A DNA stretch of 64,000 bases. It comes from Lachnospiraceae bacterium (GTDB lineage: Bacteria > Bacillota > Clostridia > Lachnospirales > Lachnospiraceae). This document shows, one piece after another, positions 1 to 8,479 of the stretch (positions are counted from its first letter, which is position 1; every line of letters begins with the position of its first letter). Below the pieces are notes generated by a model. It was not told the origin of the DNA and ran no database searches. It was given only the letters and a program-made list of their open reading frames with translations. Both the position numbers and the translations under genes were made by a program. The DNA lies in contig JAFTWX010000055.1 in the NCBI GenBank assembly GCA_017465095.1, forward strand, positions 1 to 64,000, read 5' to 3'.

Positions 1-2
1 AA

Positions 3-119
3 GACAAACCAAAACTTGTCAGGTGGTTTATTGGTTTTGCTTTGCCGTATTTTCATTGTGTGTTTATAATAGCCGGATTTGCAATTGTTATTTTGTTCAT
101 GAAGCTTTTTGGTCTATAA
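3..119 (+). CDS. 3' end of a probable membrane protein (partial)
   Basis: The frame is open from the window edge to a TAA at 117-119 and encodes about 38 residues that end in one long hydrophobic segment of Ile, Val, Phe and Leu followed by MKLFGL. This looks like the last transmembrane helix of an integral membrane protein whose body lies outside the window. The other two forward frames give Cys-rich, less plausible peptides. No function can be assigned from the visible part. Confidence 0.45.
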   Translation, partial: DKPKLVRWFIGFALPYFHCVFIIAGFAIVILFMKLFGL

Positions 120-120
120 T
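93..120 (+). promoter_or_regulatory. Putative sigma-A promoter
   Basis: TTGTTC at 93-98 and a perfect TATAAT at 115-120 are separated by 16 bp. The element lies in the 3' end of the upstream reading frame and 45 bp before the start of the gene at 165, so that gene probably has its own promoter. Confidence 0.45.
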
Positions 121-164
121 TCACAAGTCATATTCTACATTATATACGAAAAGAGGTAATTGCC

Positions 165-827
165 ATGGAACAGGAAAAAGAGATAAAGCAGGAAATAAAG
201 CAGAAAAAATCAAATAAGTTATTTGAACTGTTTCTGATGTTACTTTTCATTGGATTAGCTGTGGGATATTTTTTCTATGTGAAGGGGATGGTGAAACCGA
301 TAGTCAGCATCAACGGAACAGAACTTACGGTTAATATGACGGTGCAGGAATTGCTGGATGCTGGTTTTACGGTGGGGGATTCCATTGTCGGAAGCGGTGA
401 TTTGGATTTGGATGCGCAGCCGCAGATTCCGGGGGAAAGTTACACTTCCGCATTTTATTATGTATATACAAAGGATCAGAACGGATACGATGAGTATGCA
501 AATATTGTATTCCATGTGTTTAATAAAGATGTCAACTCCGTCGATTTTAAAGACAGTCAGATTTATGCCTACCGCTATGATCCGAGTTTTGAATTGAGCA
601 AGGCTACGGTGCTTATAAATGGTATTGATTTTGCCGGTCTCAGCAAAGGGGAAGCCATTGTTGCGTTGGAAGAACTGGGAGTTAAATTTGAGGCGGAGGA
701 CAAAGAAGAATTTATGAATGGCGAAAGTCATATTATTTTCGGCAAGTCCGGAGATTATTCTTACATAATTGAAACAGATATTCATGAGGATGTCGTAACC
801 AATATTGAAGCAAAGAGAAACGTGTAA
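165..827 (+). CDS. Hypothetical membrane-anchored extracellular protein
   Basis: This is a 220-residue protein of unknown function. A charged, Lys/Glu/Gln-rich cytoplasmic tail of about 20 residues is followed by one transmembrane segment (about 22-40) and an acidic outer part. The outer part contains two similar stretches, each beginning with a beta-rich VSING- or VLING-like core and then VQELLDAGF or GEAIVALEEL. Two related small domains in tandem are therefore likely. The start is supported by a GAGGT Shine-Dalgarno at about 152-156. A terminator follows at 887, so it is probably transcribed alone. I recognise no family. Confidence 0.7.
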   Translation: MEQEKEIKQEIKQKKSNKLFELFLMLLFIGLAVGYFFYVKGMVKPIVSINGTELTVNMTVQELLDAGFTVGDSIVGSGDLDLDAQPQIPGESYTSAFYYVYTKDQNGYDEYANIVFHVFNKDVNSVDFKDSQIYAYRYDPSFELSKATVLINGIDFAGLSKGEAIVALEELGVKFEAEDKEEFMNGESHIIFGKSGDYSYIIETDIHEDVVTNIEAKRNV

Positions 828-886
828 GTAACATCCCGAAGTCATCTGTTAATGCGTCCGCTATGGATGGAAGATAATAGGTAAAG

Positions 887-916
887 CAAAGCCCTCTCGG
901 GAGGGATTTGTTTTTG
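887..916 (+). terminator. Rho-independent terminator
   Basis: CAAA-g-CCCTC pairs with GAGGG-a-TTTG around a TCGG tetraloop (887-910), followed by a T run. It closes the hypothetical gene at 165-827 and separates it from the two-component system. Confidence 0.8.
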
Positions 917-1043
917 ATGGGGGGCTATAAAATCCTATTTTCTGTAAATAAAGCATTGAAAGAACACACATTTCTCTCATATTTTGTTGTTAAAGTATAT
1001 AAAATTGGGGTTTTTGTACCTAAAACACAAAAGGAGAAATTGG

Positions 1044-1733
1044 ATGAGACAGGGGAAATACACTATTCTAGTGGTGGAAGATGATAAAAAACTGACGCAG
1101 GCTTTGCGGGATTATTTCTCGGCGGACGACTATATTGTTTGCTGTGCTGCGGATGGGGATGAAGCGATAGATATTTTTTTCTCTAACAATCATGAGATTG
1201 ATTTGATTTTGCTGGATATTATGTTGCCGAAAAGAAGCGGAATTGAAGTTTTGAGAGAAATCCGACAGTATTCGGATGTCCCGATTATCATGACGACTTC
1301 GAAGGAGTCGGAGGAAGATCAGTTGGAAGCTTTGAATGGTGGTGCCGATAATTATATTACAAAGCCCTTTCGGCTGTCGGTGTTAAAGGCGCATGTTGAG
1401 ATTTTGTTAAACCGTAAAGTGAATAAAGAGCGTTTCATGAAGACAGGTAAGTTGAAGGTGGATTTGCTGTCACAGAGAGTCTTTTTGAATGAAACGGAAG
1501 TGTCTGTCACACCAAAGGAGTTTGCGCTTTTGGTATATTTGATGAGGAATACGAAGGTGGTTCTGTCCAGGGAAGCAATTCTGGATGCTGTCTGGGGATT
1601 TGACTATGAAGGGGACATGCGGACGGTGGATACTCTTGTAAAGCAGCTTAGGAAAAAAATAGCACCGGACGGAAACTATATTCATTCGGTGTATGGTGTC
1701 GGATACTATTTTGAGGAGAAAATAGATGAATAA
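1044..1733 (+). CDS. OmpR-family response regulator
   Basis: The 229-residue protein has an N-terminal receiver domain (about 6-120) with the acidic pair Glu12/Asp13-Asp14, phospho-acceptor Asp58 in LILLDIMLP and the conserved Lys in ITKPF. A C-terminal winged-helix DNA-binding domain (about 130-225) ends with the family-typical RTVDTLVKQLRKKI and GVGYYFE. The start at 1044 is preferred over an in-frame codon at 984 because it has an AGGAGA Shine-Dalgarno at 1031-1037 and gives the normal family length. Its stop overlaps the histidine kinase gene by 8 bp, so the two are translationally coupled partners. Target genes cannot be read from the sequence. Confidence 0.93.
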   Translation: MRQGKYTILVVEDDKKLTQALRDYFSADDYIVCCAADGDEAIDIFFSNNHEIDLILLDIMLPKRSGIEVLREIRQYSDVPIIMTTSKESEEDQLEALNGGADNYITKPFRLSVLKAHVEILLNRKVNKERFMKTGKLKVDLLSQRVFLNETEVSVTPKEFALLVYLMRNTKVVLSREAILDAVWGFDYEGDMRTVDTLVKQLRKKIAPDGNYIHSVYGVGYYFEEKIDE

Positions 1734-3156
1734 AACAGGAAAACAGATTGTGCGCGTCTCTACAATTTTTTTAGCATTTCTTTTGGGATTGATTTTTCTA
1801 ATCTACTCATGGTGTGCTTATCCGTTCATTACGCGGGCAAGGGTGCAGGAAGTCGAGGAAGTCTATTGCATTTTCCAGGAAGAAGATTTGGAAGATTTGT
1901 TGCAGGAAATTGAGGATGAAGAATTCGAGTTTGAGCAGAAAAATGTGCACTTTATTTTATGTGATGATGAGTTCCGACTTGTGTTTTCATCAAATGCAAG
2001 AAAAGGCGATAAAGCGGTCAATGTAAAAATAAAAAGCAGAAAAGATAAATATGCGGAAAATGCAAAGGCAGAGGTGGTAAAAAATAAAGCCGGCGACATT
2101 GCAGTTGTTCGCGGAATGCTGAAAGACCAGGAAGAGTTGTATTATATATATGTGTACAGCAATTTAAAGAATGCAAAGACAAATGTGATATATTCTCAGT
2201 ATGTTATGGGGATTTCTTTTGTTTTAGGGTTGGTTCTTTTTTGGTTGTTTATGACAGTGGTTGTAAAGAAGATGATGGCGCCGGTTTCGAAACTGCAAAA
2301 GGTTACCGAAGAGCTGGGTGAAGGAAAATATGATGTTCGTATTTTGGCGAAAATGCCGGACAATGAAATCGGAGAAATTGCAGAAGAAATAAATGGTTTG
2401 GCAGAGGTTTTGCATTATAAAGATACGGTGATCAACAACTATAAATATTTGTTAAAAAATCAAAATATGGATTGGGCAGAAATTGATGTGATGCAAAAGA
2501 GAATGGTTAGCAATGTGACGCATCATTTGAAAACGCCGTTGGCGATTATTTCCAGTCAGATTGAATTGGAACTGGAAGAAAAGAACGAGGAAAAAAAGAA
2601 ATATTATTACAACTCCATTATGGAAGAAATAGAAAAGATGAGTTCGCAAATCAGCGAGTTGTTGCGTAAGTCGAAAGAGGAGCAACAGTCACCGGTTAAA
2701 GTGAAAATGCGTCGCATGAATGTATCTGAATGGTTGAATGAGCTGGTTTTCAAATATGAAAGCTGGTTTTCGGTGAAAGGAATCCGTTTGGTGGCGGAGA
2801 TTGAGCAGGATGTATATGCAAATATTGATCCGTTGCAGATGGAGCAGGCTGTGAACAATTATATGATGAATGCATGCAGCCATACGAAGAAAGGAAGAAT
2901 GGTTACTCTGCGTCTTTGTAAAGAAACAGATGAGTTATTACTGGAAGTTTACAATGAGGGTGGATGTGTTCCGGAGTCAGACATGGAGAAAATATGGCAC
3001 GATTATTATCGGCGCAGTACGGAAGAAGGCAGTGATGAAGCCAATATCGGACTTGGACTGTACATTGTGAAAGATATTATGAGACAGCATGGCGGAAAAT
3101 GTGGTGTGCGAAATGAGGATAAGGGAGTTGTATTTTGGATTCGTCTTATTTTATAA
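1726..3156 (+). CDS. Membrane sensor histidine kinase
   Basis: This 476-residue kinase is the partner of the response regulator just upstream. It has a first transmembrane helix (about 10-32), an extracytoplasmic sensor loop rich in Glu and Lys, a second helix (about 155-178) and a HAMP linker. A dimerisation/phospho-acceptor domain follows with His266 in VTHHLKTPLAII, then an ATPase domain with the N box (NNYMMNACSH) and a glycine-rich GLGLYIVKDIM motif. The residue after the phospho-His is His instead of the usual Glu, as in some Firmicute kinases. The sensor loop is not recognisable, so the signal is unknown. A terminator follows directly. Confidence 0.92.
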   Translation: MNKTGKQIVRVSTIFLAFLLGLIFLIYSWCAYPFITRARVQEVEEVYCIFQEEDLEDLLQEIEDEEFEFEQKNVHFILCDDEFRLVFSSNARKGDKAVNVKIKSRKDKYAENAKAEVVKNKAGDIAVVRGMLKDQEELYYIYVYSNLKNAKTNVIYSQYVMGISFVLGLVLFWLFMTVVVKKMMAPVSKLQKVTEELGEGKYDVRILAKMPDNEIGEIAEEINGLAEVLHYKDTVINNYKYLLKNQNMDWAEIDVMQKRMVSNVTHHLKTPLAIISSQIELELEEKNEEKKKYYYNSIMEEIEKMSSQISELLRKSKEEQQSPVKVKMRRMNVSEWLNELVFKYESWFSVKGIRLVAEIEQDVYANIDPLQMEQAVNNYMMNACSHTKKGRMVTLRLCKETDELLLEVYNEGGCVPESDMEKIWHDYYRRSTEEGSDEANIGLGLYIVKDIMRQHGGKCGVRNEDKGVVFWIRLIL

Positions 3157-3167
3157 GGTTATAAGTG

Positions 3168-3198
3168 AGAACCCCGTGAAGGGGTTCTTTTATTTTAC
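3168..3198 (+). terminator. Rho-independent terminator of the two-component operon
   Basis: AGAACCCC (3168-3175) pairs with GGGGTTCT (3181-3188) around GTGAA, followed by TTTTATTTT. It isolates the kinase gene from the ABC transporter operon that starts 67 bp further on. Confidence 0.88.
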
Positions 3199-3264
3199 AC
3201 ATTTCTATCAAATTTTTGTCGCATACTGTATGTGGCAAAATTGGGAGAAAGGAATTGTGATCTG

Positions 3265-4245
3265 GTGAATACATACAAAAAGAAAATAGGAGTGATTTTA
3301 TTGGGAATCGCTTTGGCAGGGATTTTTGCTTTGGGCGGATGTGCATCTGCGCAGGAAGGTGCGGAAGGAAAAGAGGATTTGACGGTGGCATATCAGTATG
3401 GCCTTGCGTATGCGCCATTGACAATTATGCAGGAACTTCATCTGATAGAAAAAAACTATGCAGGAGATTTGGAGATAGAGTGGCTAAATCTGAATTCCGG
3501 TTCAGCCATCAATGAAGGAATGATGACCGGTGATATCGATGTAGCCAATATGGGAGTGGGACCGTTTGTTACGGGAGTGACAGCGGGAATTCCGTATAAA
3601 ATGTATGCCACAATATCGGCGCAGCCACACAAATTGATGACGAACAATCCGGAGATACATTCTCTTGCAGATATTACGGGAGAGGAAAAAATAGCGTTGG
3701 TAAACATCGGAAGTATTCAGCATATTTTGTTGGCGATGCAGGCGAAAGAAGAGCTGGGGGATGCCCGTGCATTGGATGAAAATATTGTTGCAATGTCACA
3801 TCCGGACGGGATGGTGGCGCTTCTTTCGGGGAGTGTGGATTGCCAGCTCACAACGGCACCTTATATATATGAAGAAATGGAAACAGAAGGTGTTCATGAA
3901 GTGGCAGGACTTGAAACTGTCTGGCCGGAAGGATCAGCATTTATCGTCGGAATTGTTTCTGACAAACTCTGTGCGGAAAATCCACAGCTTTATGAAGCTG
4001 TAGTGGCAGCGACGCAGGAGGCAATTGCATATATCAATGAAAATCCGCAGCAGGCAGCAGAAATCGTTGCCGAAAAGCAAGACTACTCTGCGGAAGAAGT
4101 ACTGGAATGGATATCAGCGCCGGGATGTGAATATGATACGCATCTCGATGGTGTAATGGATATGGCAAAGTTTATGGCACAGGAAGGTTTTATCGAAAAT
4201 GCGCCGGAAAGCTTTGAGTCAATCAGTACGCCGGCGGCAAGATAA
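3265..4245 (+). CDS. ABC transporter substrate-binding lipoprotein (NitT/TauT type)
   Basis: The protein carries a lipoprotein signal: positive N-terminus, hydrophobic core and a lipobox LGGC before the acylated Cys. The mature part resembles the SsuA/ThiY/NMT1-like periplasmic-binding fold, with AYAPLTIMQE near the start and GDIDVANMGVGP in the first lobe. It should deliver a small organic anion or precursor to the permease encoded 25 bp downstream; the ligand is not readable. A GTG start at 3265 gives 326 residues and a normal signal peptide. An in-frame ATG at 3232 adds 11 non-hydrophobic residues, lacks a Shine-Dalgarno and sits in a probable promoter region. First gene of the seven-gene operon. 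Confidence 0.85.
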   Translation: MNTYKKKIGVILLGIALAGIFALGGCASAQEGAEGKEDLTVAYQYGLAYAPLTIMQELHLIEKNYAGDLEIEWLNLNSGSAINEGMMTGDIDVANMGVGPFVTGVTAGIPYKMYATISAQPHKLMTNNPEIHSLADITGEEKIALVNIGSIQHILLAMQAKEELGDARALDENIVAMSHPDGMVALLSGSVDCQLTTAPYIYEEMETEGVHEVAGLETVWPEGSAFIVGIVSDKLCAENPQLYEAVVAATQEAIAYINENPQQAAEIVAEKQDYSAEEVLEWISAPGCEYDTHLDGVMDMAKFMAQEGFIENAPESFESISTPAAR

Positions 4246-4270
4246 CAGGTTGACAGACAAGGGAAAAGAT

Positions 4271-5041
4271 ATGAAAAAGCGTTTTGTGCATCAAATTGTT
4301 TTTATTATAGCCGTTTTGGCAATGTGGCAGGTAATCTACGAACTTCAGCTGTTTCCGGCATTAATGTTTCCTTCCCTGGGCAGCATTTTTTCGGCTCTGA
4401 CAGAGGGATTTGCGGACGGAGGATTGGGAGAGATGGTGTTGTATTCCATGTCACTCCTTCTTCGAGGATTCGTAATCGGAATTGTGGCAGCGTTTGTATT
4501 GTCCGGGATTTCCATGATGAGCCGCACCTTTTGTGATATTTACAATATGATAGTTTCCATGTGTGATTTGATTCCGGGTGTGGCGATGATTCCGCTGGCT
4601 ATCTTGTGGATTGGGATAGGGGAAGAAACTATAATTTTGATTGTGGTACATTCGATTATTTGGCCGATGTCCCGCAGTATTATGGACGGATTTTCTTCTG
4701 TTCCGAAGATTTATAAAGAGGTGGGAGCAAATATCGGATTAAACCGTTATTCCATGTTGCTGGGAATCTATGTACCGGCAGCATTTGCGCATATTTTGTC
4801 CGGAATTAAGGTCGGCTGGGCGAGAGCATGGAGAGGACTCATCAGTGCGGAGATGATTTTCGGAACAACCGGTTCCGGGGCGGGAATCGGCTGGTTTATT
4901 TTCATGAAACGGACCAATGTGGATATTGCGGGAGTTTTTGCAGCGCTCCTTGTGATTGTAGCCATCGGTGCGGTGGTTGAGTATGTGGTATTCCGCTATA
5001 TTGAAAAAAATACGATTCGAAAATGGGGGATTGGTAAATGA
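4271..5041 (+). CDS. ABC transporter permease (NitT/TauT type)
   Basis: This 256-residue integral membrane protein of the BPD_transp_1 family has about six hydrophobic segments. The coupling-loop region has the EAA-type pattern YKEVGANIGLNRYSML, followed by GWARAWRGLISAEMIFG, which is typical of SsuC/TauC-like permeases. The start at 4271 has an AAGGGA site 8 bp upstream; an earlier in-frame ATG at 4199 would overlap the preceding gene by 47 bp without ribosome-binding support. Its stop overlaps the ATPase start (ATGA). It forms the membrane pore of the importer with the lipoprotein and the ATPase on either side. Confidence 0.9.
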   Translation: MKKRFVHQIVFIIAVLAMWQVIYELQLFPALMFPSLGSIFSALTEGFADGGLGEMVLYSMSLLLRGFVIGIVAAFVLSGISMMSRTFCDIYNMIVSMCDLIPGVAMIPLAILWIGIGEETIILIVVHSIIWPMSRSIMDGFSSVPKIYKEVGANIGLNRYSMLLGIYVPAAFAHILSGIKVGWARAWRGLISAEMIFGTTGSGAGIGWFIFMKRTNVDIAGVFAALLVIVAIGAVVEYVVFRYIEKNTIRKWGIGK

Positions 5042-5811
5042 CACCGATATTGAAGGTTGAAAATCTTGTGAAGCGTTTCCATGATGAGATGTCGTATGGG
5101 CAGGGTGAGATTTTAAAAGATTTGAATTTTGAAATGCAACGCGGTGAGTTTGTGTGTATTTTGGGACCTTCCGGTTGCGGAAAGTCTACATTTTTGCGCT
5201 GTATCGGCGGTTTTGAAGGTTATGAAGGGACGCTTGCTGTAAACGGAGAATGTGTTACCGGGCCGGGAACAGACCGGATTATGGTTTTTCAGGAGTTCAG
5301 TCAGCTTCTTCCGTGGAAGACGGTTGAGAAGAATGTGCAATATCCATTAAAACTGCAGGGGTGTAAAGATAAGAAAAAATTGCAGGAAATTTCAGATTTG
5401 TATCTGGAGAAGGTGGATCTCTTGGAGTATCGTAAATTTTATCCACATCAGTTGAGCGGAGGAATGAAACAGAGAACAGCAATTGCGAGGGCATTGGCAT
5501 TGAAGCCGGAAATTATATTGATGGATGAGCCATTTGCGAGTCTTGACGCTATGAGTCGGAATCATTTACAGGCGGAGCTTTATCAAATACATCAAAAGGA
5601 AAAGGTGTCTGTTATTTTTATTACGCACAATATTCAGGAAGCAATTTGTCTCGGAACCCGGATTTTGGTCATGTCCAAAAACGGGGAAATTAAAGTGGAT
5701 ATGATGAATCCGCTTCCAAAGCCGGTGACACCGTCATCGGAGAAATACGGAGAAATGTGGGACTTGCTTCACGATGCACTTTATGAGGCAGGCGGAGAAG
5801 AAAAAGAATGA
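5038..5811 (+). CDS. ABC transporter ATP-binding protein (NitT/TauT type)
   Basis: A 257-residue nucleotide-binding subunit with Walker A GPSGCGKST, Q-loop FQEFSQLLPW, signature LSGGMKQR, Walker B IILMDEP, D-loop SLDA and switch His in FITHN. The QLLPW context is typical of the SsuB/TauB/NitT group. It overlaps the permease gene by 4 bp and the following SGNH-type gene by 4 bp. The transporter and the surface-modification genes are therefore one translationally coupled unit, which is unusual for either gene set. Confidence 0.93.
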   Translation: MTPILKVENLVKRFHDEMSYGQGEILKDLNFEMQRGEFVCILGPSGCGKSTFLRCIGGFEGYEGTLAVNGECVTGPGTDRIMVFQEFSQLLPWKTVEKNVQYPLKLQGCKDKKKLQEISDLYLEKVDLLEYRKFYPHQLSGGMKQRTAIARALALKPEIILMDEPFASLDAMSRNHLQAELYQIHQKEKVSVIFITHNIQEAICLGTRILVMSKNGEIKVDMMNPLPKPVTPSSEKYGEMWDLLHDALYEAGGEEKE

Positions 5812-6836
5812 TAAAAAAAGAATGGAAAAATTTTGTGGGCAGTGTTGTCTTTTTGGGGATTGCTGCCTTTCTCTTTGTATCAATTTCATATGTGATGCGC
5901 CCGGTAGATTTGGGAAATCGTGATGCGATGGCCGGATTTTATGCGGAAGAAGACAATACGTTGGATGTGGTCGCGTTTGGAAGCAGCGCAATTTATCGTT
6001 TCCTGAACAATCCCATTTTATGGGAGGAGTACGGGATAACATCTTATAATCTGGGAACCGGTTCTCAGCAACCGGATGTGGCGGTTATGTTGGCGAATGA
6101 GACGTTAAAGACGCAGAAGCCGGATTTGATTCTTGTAGAGACCAGATCGTTTATCAAGGAAGAGAAGGAAGGAAAATCGGATATTAATTTCCGCCGGGTT
6201 TCGGATTATATGAATTATTCGTTTGATAGGATTAAATATATTACGGCATATACGGATGATTGGTCCTTGCGCATTTCCATGATTTTTGACATATGCTTTT
6301 ATCATGAGTTGTGGAAGGAATTTAAAATAACGGATTTGTACAGGGCGGACAACAAAAAAGATACAGAGCTGAAAGGCTGGGAATGTATCTATGAATGTGA
6401 GCCGCAGGAGGTACCGGAGGATTACAGCGGAGTAATGCCCGAGGCAATCGATCCGGAAGAGGAACAGGAACTTTATGAGTTGATGGATTTTTGTGAGGCG
6501 GAAGAAATTGCACTGCTTTTTGTAGCGACGCCATGGAAAATGACAGAAAACCGTGTGGCACAGAATAAGTATTTGGAGCAGATTATCACAAAGAGGGGAT
6601 ATCATTTTTTGAACTGTAATGATTATATTGATGAAATCGGAATTGACTACAGTAAAGATTTCTATGATTCCATGCATACCAATGTATGGGGGGCGGAGAA
6701 GGTTACGCATTTTATCGGGAAGTTTATGAAGAAACATTTTGATATGGATTTGTCCCACGATGAGGAGACGGTCAAAGAGTGGAACCGGGTAGCCGAGAGT
6801 TATCATGAGAAAAAACAAAACGGAGAAAAGGAATAG
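5808..6836 (+). CDS. DltD-like membrane-anchored SGNH-type protein
   Basis: The 342-residue protein has one N-terminal membrane helix (about 9-28) and an outer SGNH-hydrolase-like domain. The nucleophile block is VAFGSSAIYR (Ser59 or Ser60), followed by ITSYNLGTGSQ and PDLILVETR. A C-terminal Asp287-x-x-His290 (DSMH) completes a Ser-Asp-His triad. This is the layout of DltD and of AlgJ/AlgX-type proteins that act with MBOAT acyltransferases on the outer surface. Overall length and the middle part differ from classical DltD, so DltD-like describes context and fold, not proven D-alanyl transfer. It is coupled to the ABC ATPase by ATGA and to the MBOAT by a 24-bp gap. Confidence 0.72.
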   Translation: MIKKEWKNFVGSVVFLGIAAFLFVSISYVMRPVDLGNRDAMAGFYAEEDNTLDVVAFGSSAIYRFLNNPILWEEYGITSYNLGTGSQQPDVAVMLANETLKTQKPDLILVETRSFIKEEKEGKSDINFRRVSDYMNYSFDRIKYITAYTDDWSLRISMIFDICFYHELWKEFKITDLYRADNKKDTELKGWECIYECEPQEVPEDYSGVMPEAIDPEEEQELYELMDFCEAEEIALLFVATPWKMTENRVAQNKYLEQIITKRGYHFLNCNDYIDEIGIDYSKDFYDSMHTNVWGAEKVTHFIGKFMKKHFDMDLSHDEETVKEWNRVAESYHEKKQNGEKE

Positions 6837-6860
6837 AGAGTAGGAGAGGAACGTAGGATT

Positions 6861-8453
6861 ATGTCGTATACATCGTTTGTATATTTTGTGCTTGTTGCAC
6901 TGACTGCCTTTTTATATTATGCTGCGCCCATAAAATACCGATGGACAATTTTGCTACTTGCAAATACGGTGTTTTATCTTTCGGCGGGGCCGGTGGAATT
7001 TATCGTTTTGGCGGTTTCGGTAATTGCATCTTATTTTGCAGCAGATTTTATCGGTGGGTATAACCGGAAGATAAAAGAATTAAAAAGTATGGAGGAGATG
7101 GGAAAAGAGGAGAAAAAGCAGAGAAAGAGTGTGTATGCCAAAAAGAAACGGAATTTGTTGTGGCTCGGTCTCGGTGTGCCGATCGGAATTCTCCTTGTTG
7201 TGAAATACACAAATTTTGTATTGTCGAGCGTAAATACCGTGCTGGCATGGGAAGGGAGTGCGAAAAACTTTTCCATGGTATCCCTGGTGGTTCCTCTGGG
7301 AATTTCGTTTTTTACCTTTCAGATTATTGCTTATGTGATGGATGTTTACAAAGGGAAAATAGAGCCGGTACAGGGCATTGCCAAATATTATCTTTATGTG
7401 TCTTTTTTTCCAAGCGTTGTGCAGGGACCGATACCGCGATATGCGGAGTTGGGACATCAGCTTGAGAGAGGCAATGCTTTCCGGTTTGAGAATGTGCGTG
7501 ATGGCTGTATTTTAATTCTTTGGGGTCTGGCGAAAAAGCTGATTATGGCACAGCGTTTGGCGACCTATGTGGACTCTGTCTATGATCCGTACATGTATTA
7601 TGAGGGTGTGATTTTAATTGTGGCCACCATCGCTTTTTCGGTACAAATCTACGCTGACTTTTCCGGGTGTATGGATATTGCTGTGGGAACGGCAAAAATT
7701 TTCGGAATTGAGCTTTCGCCGAATTTCTTGAGACCTTATTTTTCAAAAACAATGCCGGAGTTTTGGCGCAGATGGCACGCGACACTCGGAAGCTGGTTTC
7801 GGGATTATGTTTTTTTCCCGTTCTCTATTTCGAAAACATCTTTAAAAATAAACAAGTGGTCCCGCACACATCTGGGAGACGGCGCGGGTAAAATAGTTTC
7901 GGTCTCGTTGCCGATCCTTGTTGTTTGGATTCTTACGGGTATTTGGCACGGCCCGGAATGGAAATATGTGGCTTGGGGATTGTTCCACGGTATCCTGATT
8001 GTATTAAGTACTATTTTTTCGCCCAAAATGCAGAAGCTGGGTGAACGGCTGCATATTAAAACGGATTGTTTTAGCTTCCGGCTTTTTCAAATGCTGCGGA
8101 CCTTTGCGCTCTGCTGTGTCGGAAGAGTGTTCTTCCGGGCACAGAGTATTGGAGCTGCTTTCGAAATATTTAAATTGACATTTCAGACGACGGGGTTTTA
8201 TTGGTTGAATGGCAATCATTTTTTTGAGTATGGAATTGACCGGCAAGACTGGATGGTTGTACTTGTCTTTTTCGTTATCTGGTTTACGGTGAGTGTGCTG
8301 GAAGAAAAATACGGAGATGTTCTGCAACTGTTACATAAACAAAATTTAGTATTCCGCTGGGCAATTCTTTATGTATTACTGTTCTCGGTAATCATTTTCG
8401 GACAATACGGTCCGGGATATGAAGTGGCAGATTTTATTTATGAACAATTTTAA
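6861..8453 (+). CDS. MBOAT family O-acyltransferase (DltB/AlgI-like)
   Basis: This 530-residue polytopic protein has about ten hydrophobic segments and the MBOAT hallmarks: SFFPSVVQGPIPRY, YADFSGCMDIAVG, FWRRWHATLGSWFRDYVFFP and the catalytic His in LTGIWHGPEWKYVAWGLFHG. In DltB and AlgI this His moves an acyl group from a carrier across the membrane to a surface acceptor. The ligase and acyl carrier genes that follow would supply the carrier-bound acyl group, and the SGNH protein before it would act outside. An inserted Lys/Glu-rich cytoplasmic loop at about 70-95 is conspicuous. The Shine-Dalgarno is the GGAGAGGAAC stretch upstream. Confidence 0.9.
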   Translation: MSYTSFVYFVLVALTAFLYYAAPIKYRWTILLLANTVFYLSAGPVEFIVLAVSVIASYFAADFIGGYNRKIKELKSMEEMGKEEKKQRKSVYAKKKRNLLWLGLGVPIGILLVVKYTNFVLSSVNTVLAWEGSAKNFSMVSLVVPLGISFFTFQIIAYVMDVYKGKIEPVQGIAKYYLYVSFFPSVVQGPIPRYAELGHQLERGNAFRFENVRDGCILILWGLAKKLIMAQRLATYVDSVYDPYMYYEGVILIVATIAFSVQIYADFSGCMDIAVGTAKIFGIELSPNFLRPYFSKTMPEFWRRWHATLGSWFRDYVFFPFSISKTSLKINKWSRTHLGDGAGKIVSVSLPILVVWILTGIWHGPEWKYVAWGLFHGILIVLSTIFSPKMQKLGERLHIKTDCFSFRLFQMLRTFALCCVGRVFFRAQSIGAAFEIFKLTFQTTGFYWLNGNHFFEYGIDRQDWMVVLVFFVIWFTVSVLEEKYGDVLQLLHKQNLVFRWAILYVLLFSVIIFGQYGPGYEVADFIYEQF

Positions 8454-8479
8454 TATAAAAATTTTGAGAGGTGTAGAGG

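Noticed and set aside
3199-3264. TPP or other riboswitch before the NitT/TauT-type transporter
   Set aside because: The interval between terminator and start codon is too short and shows no riboswitch core.
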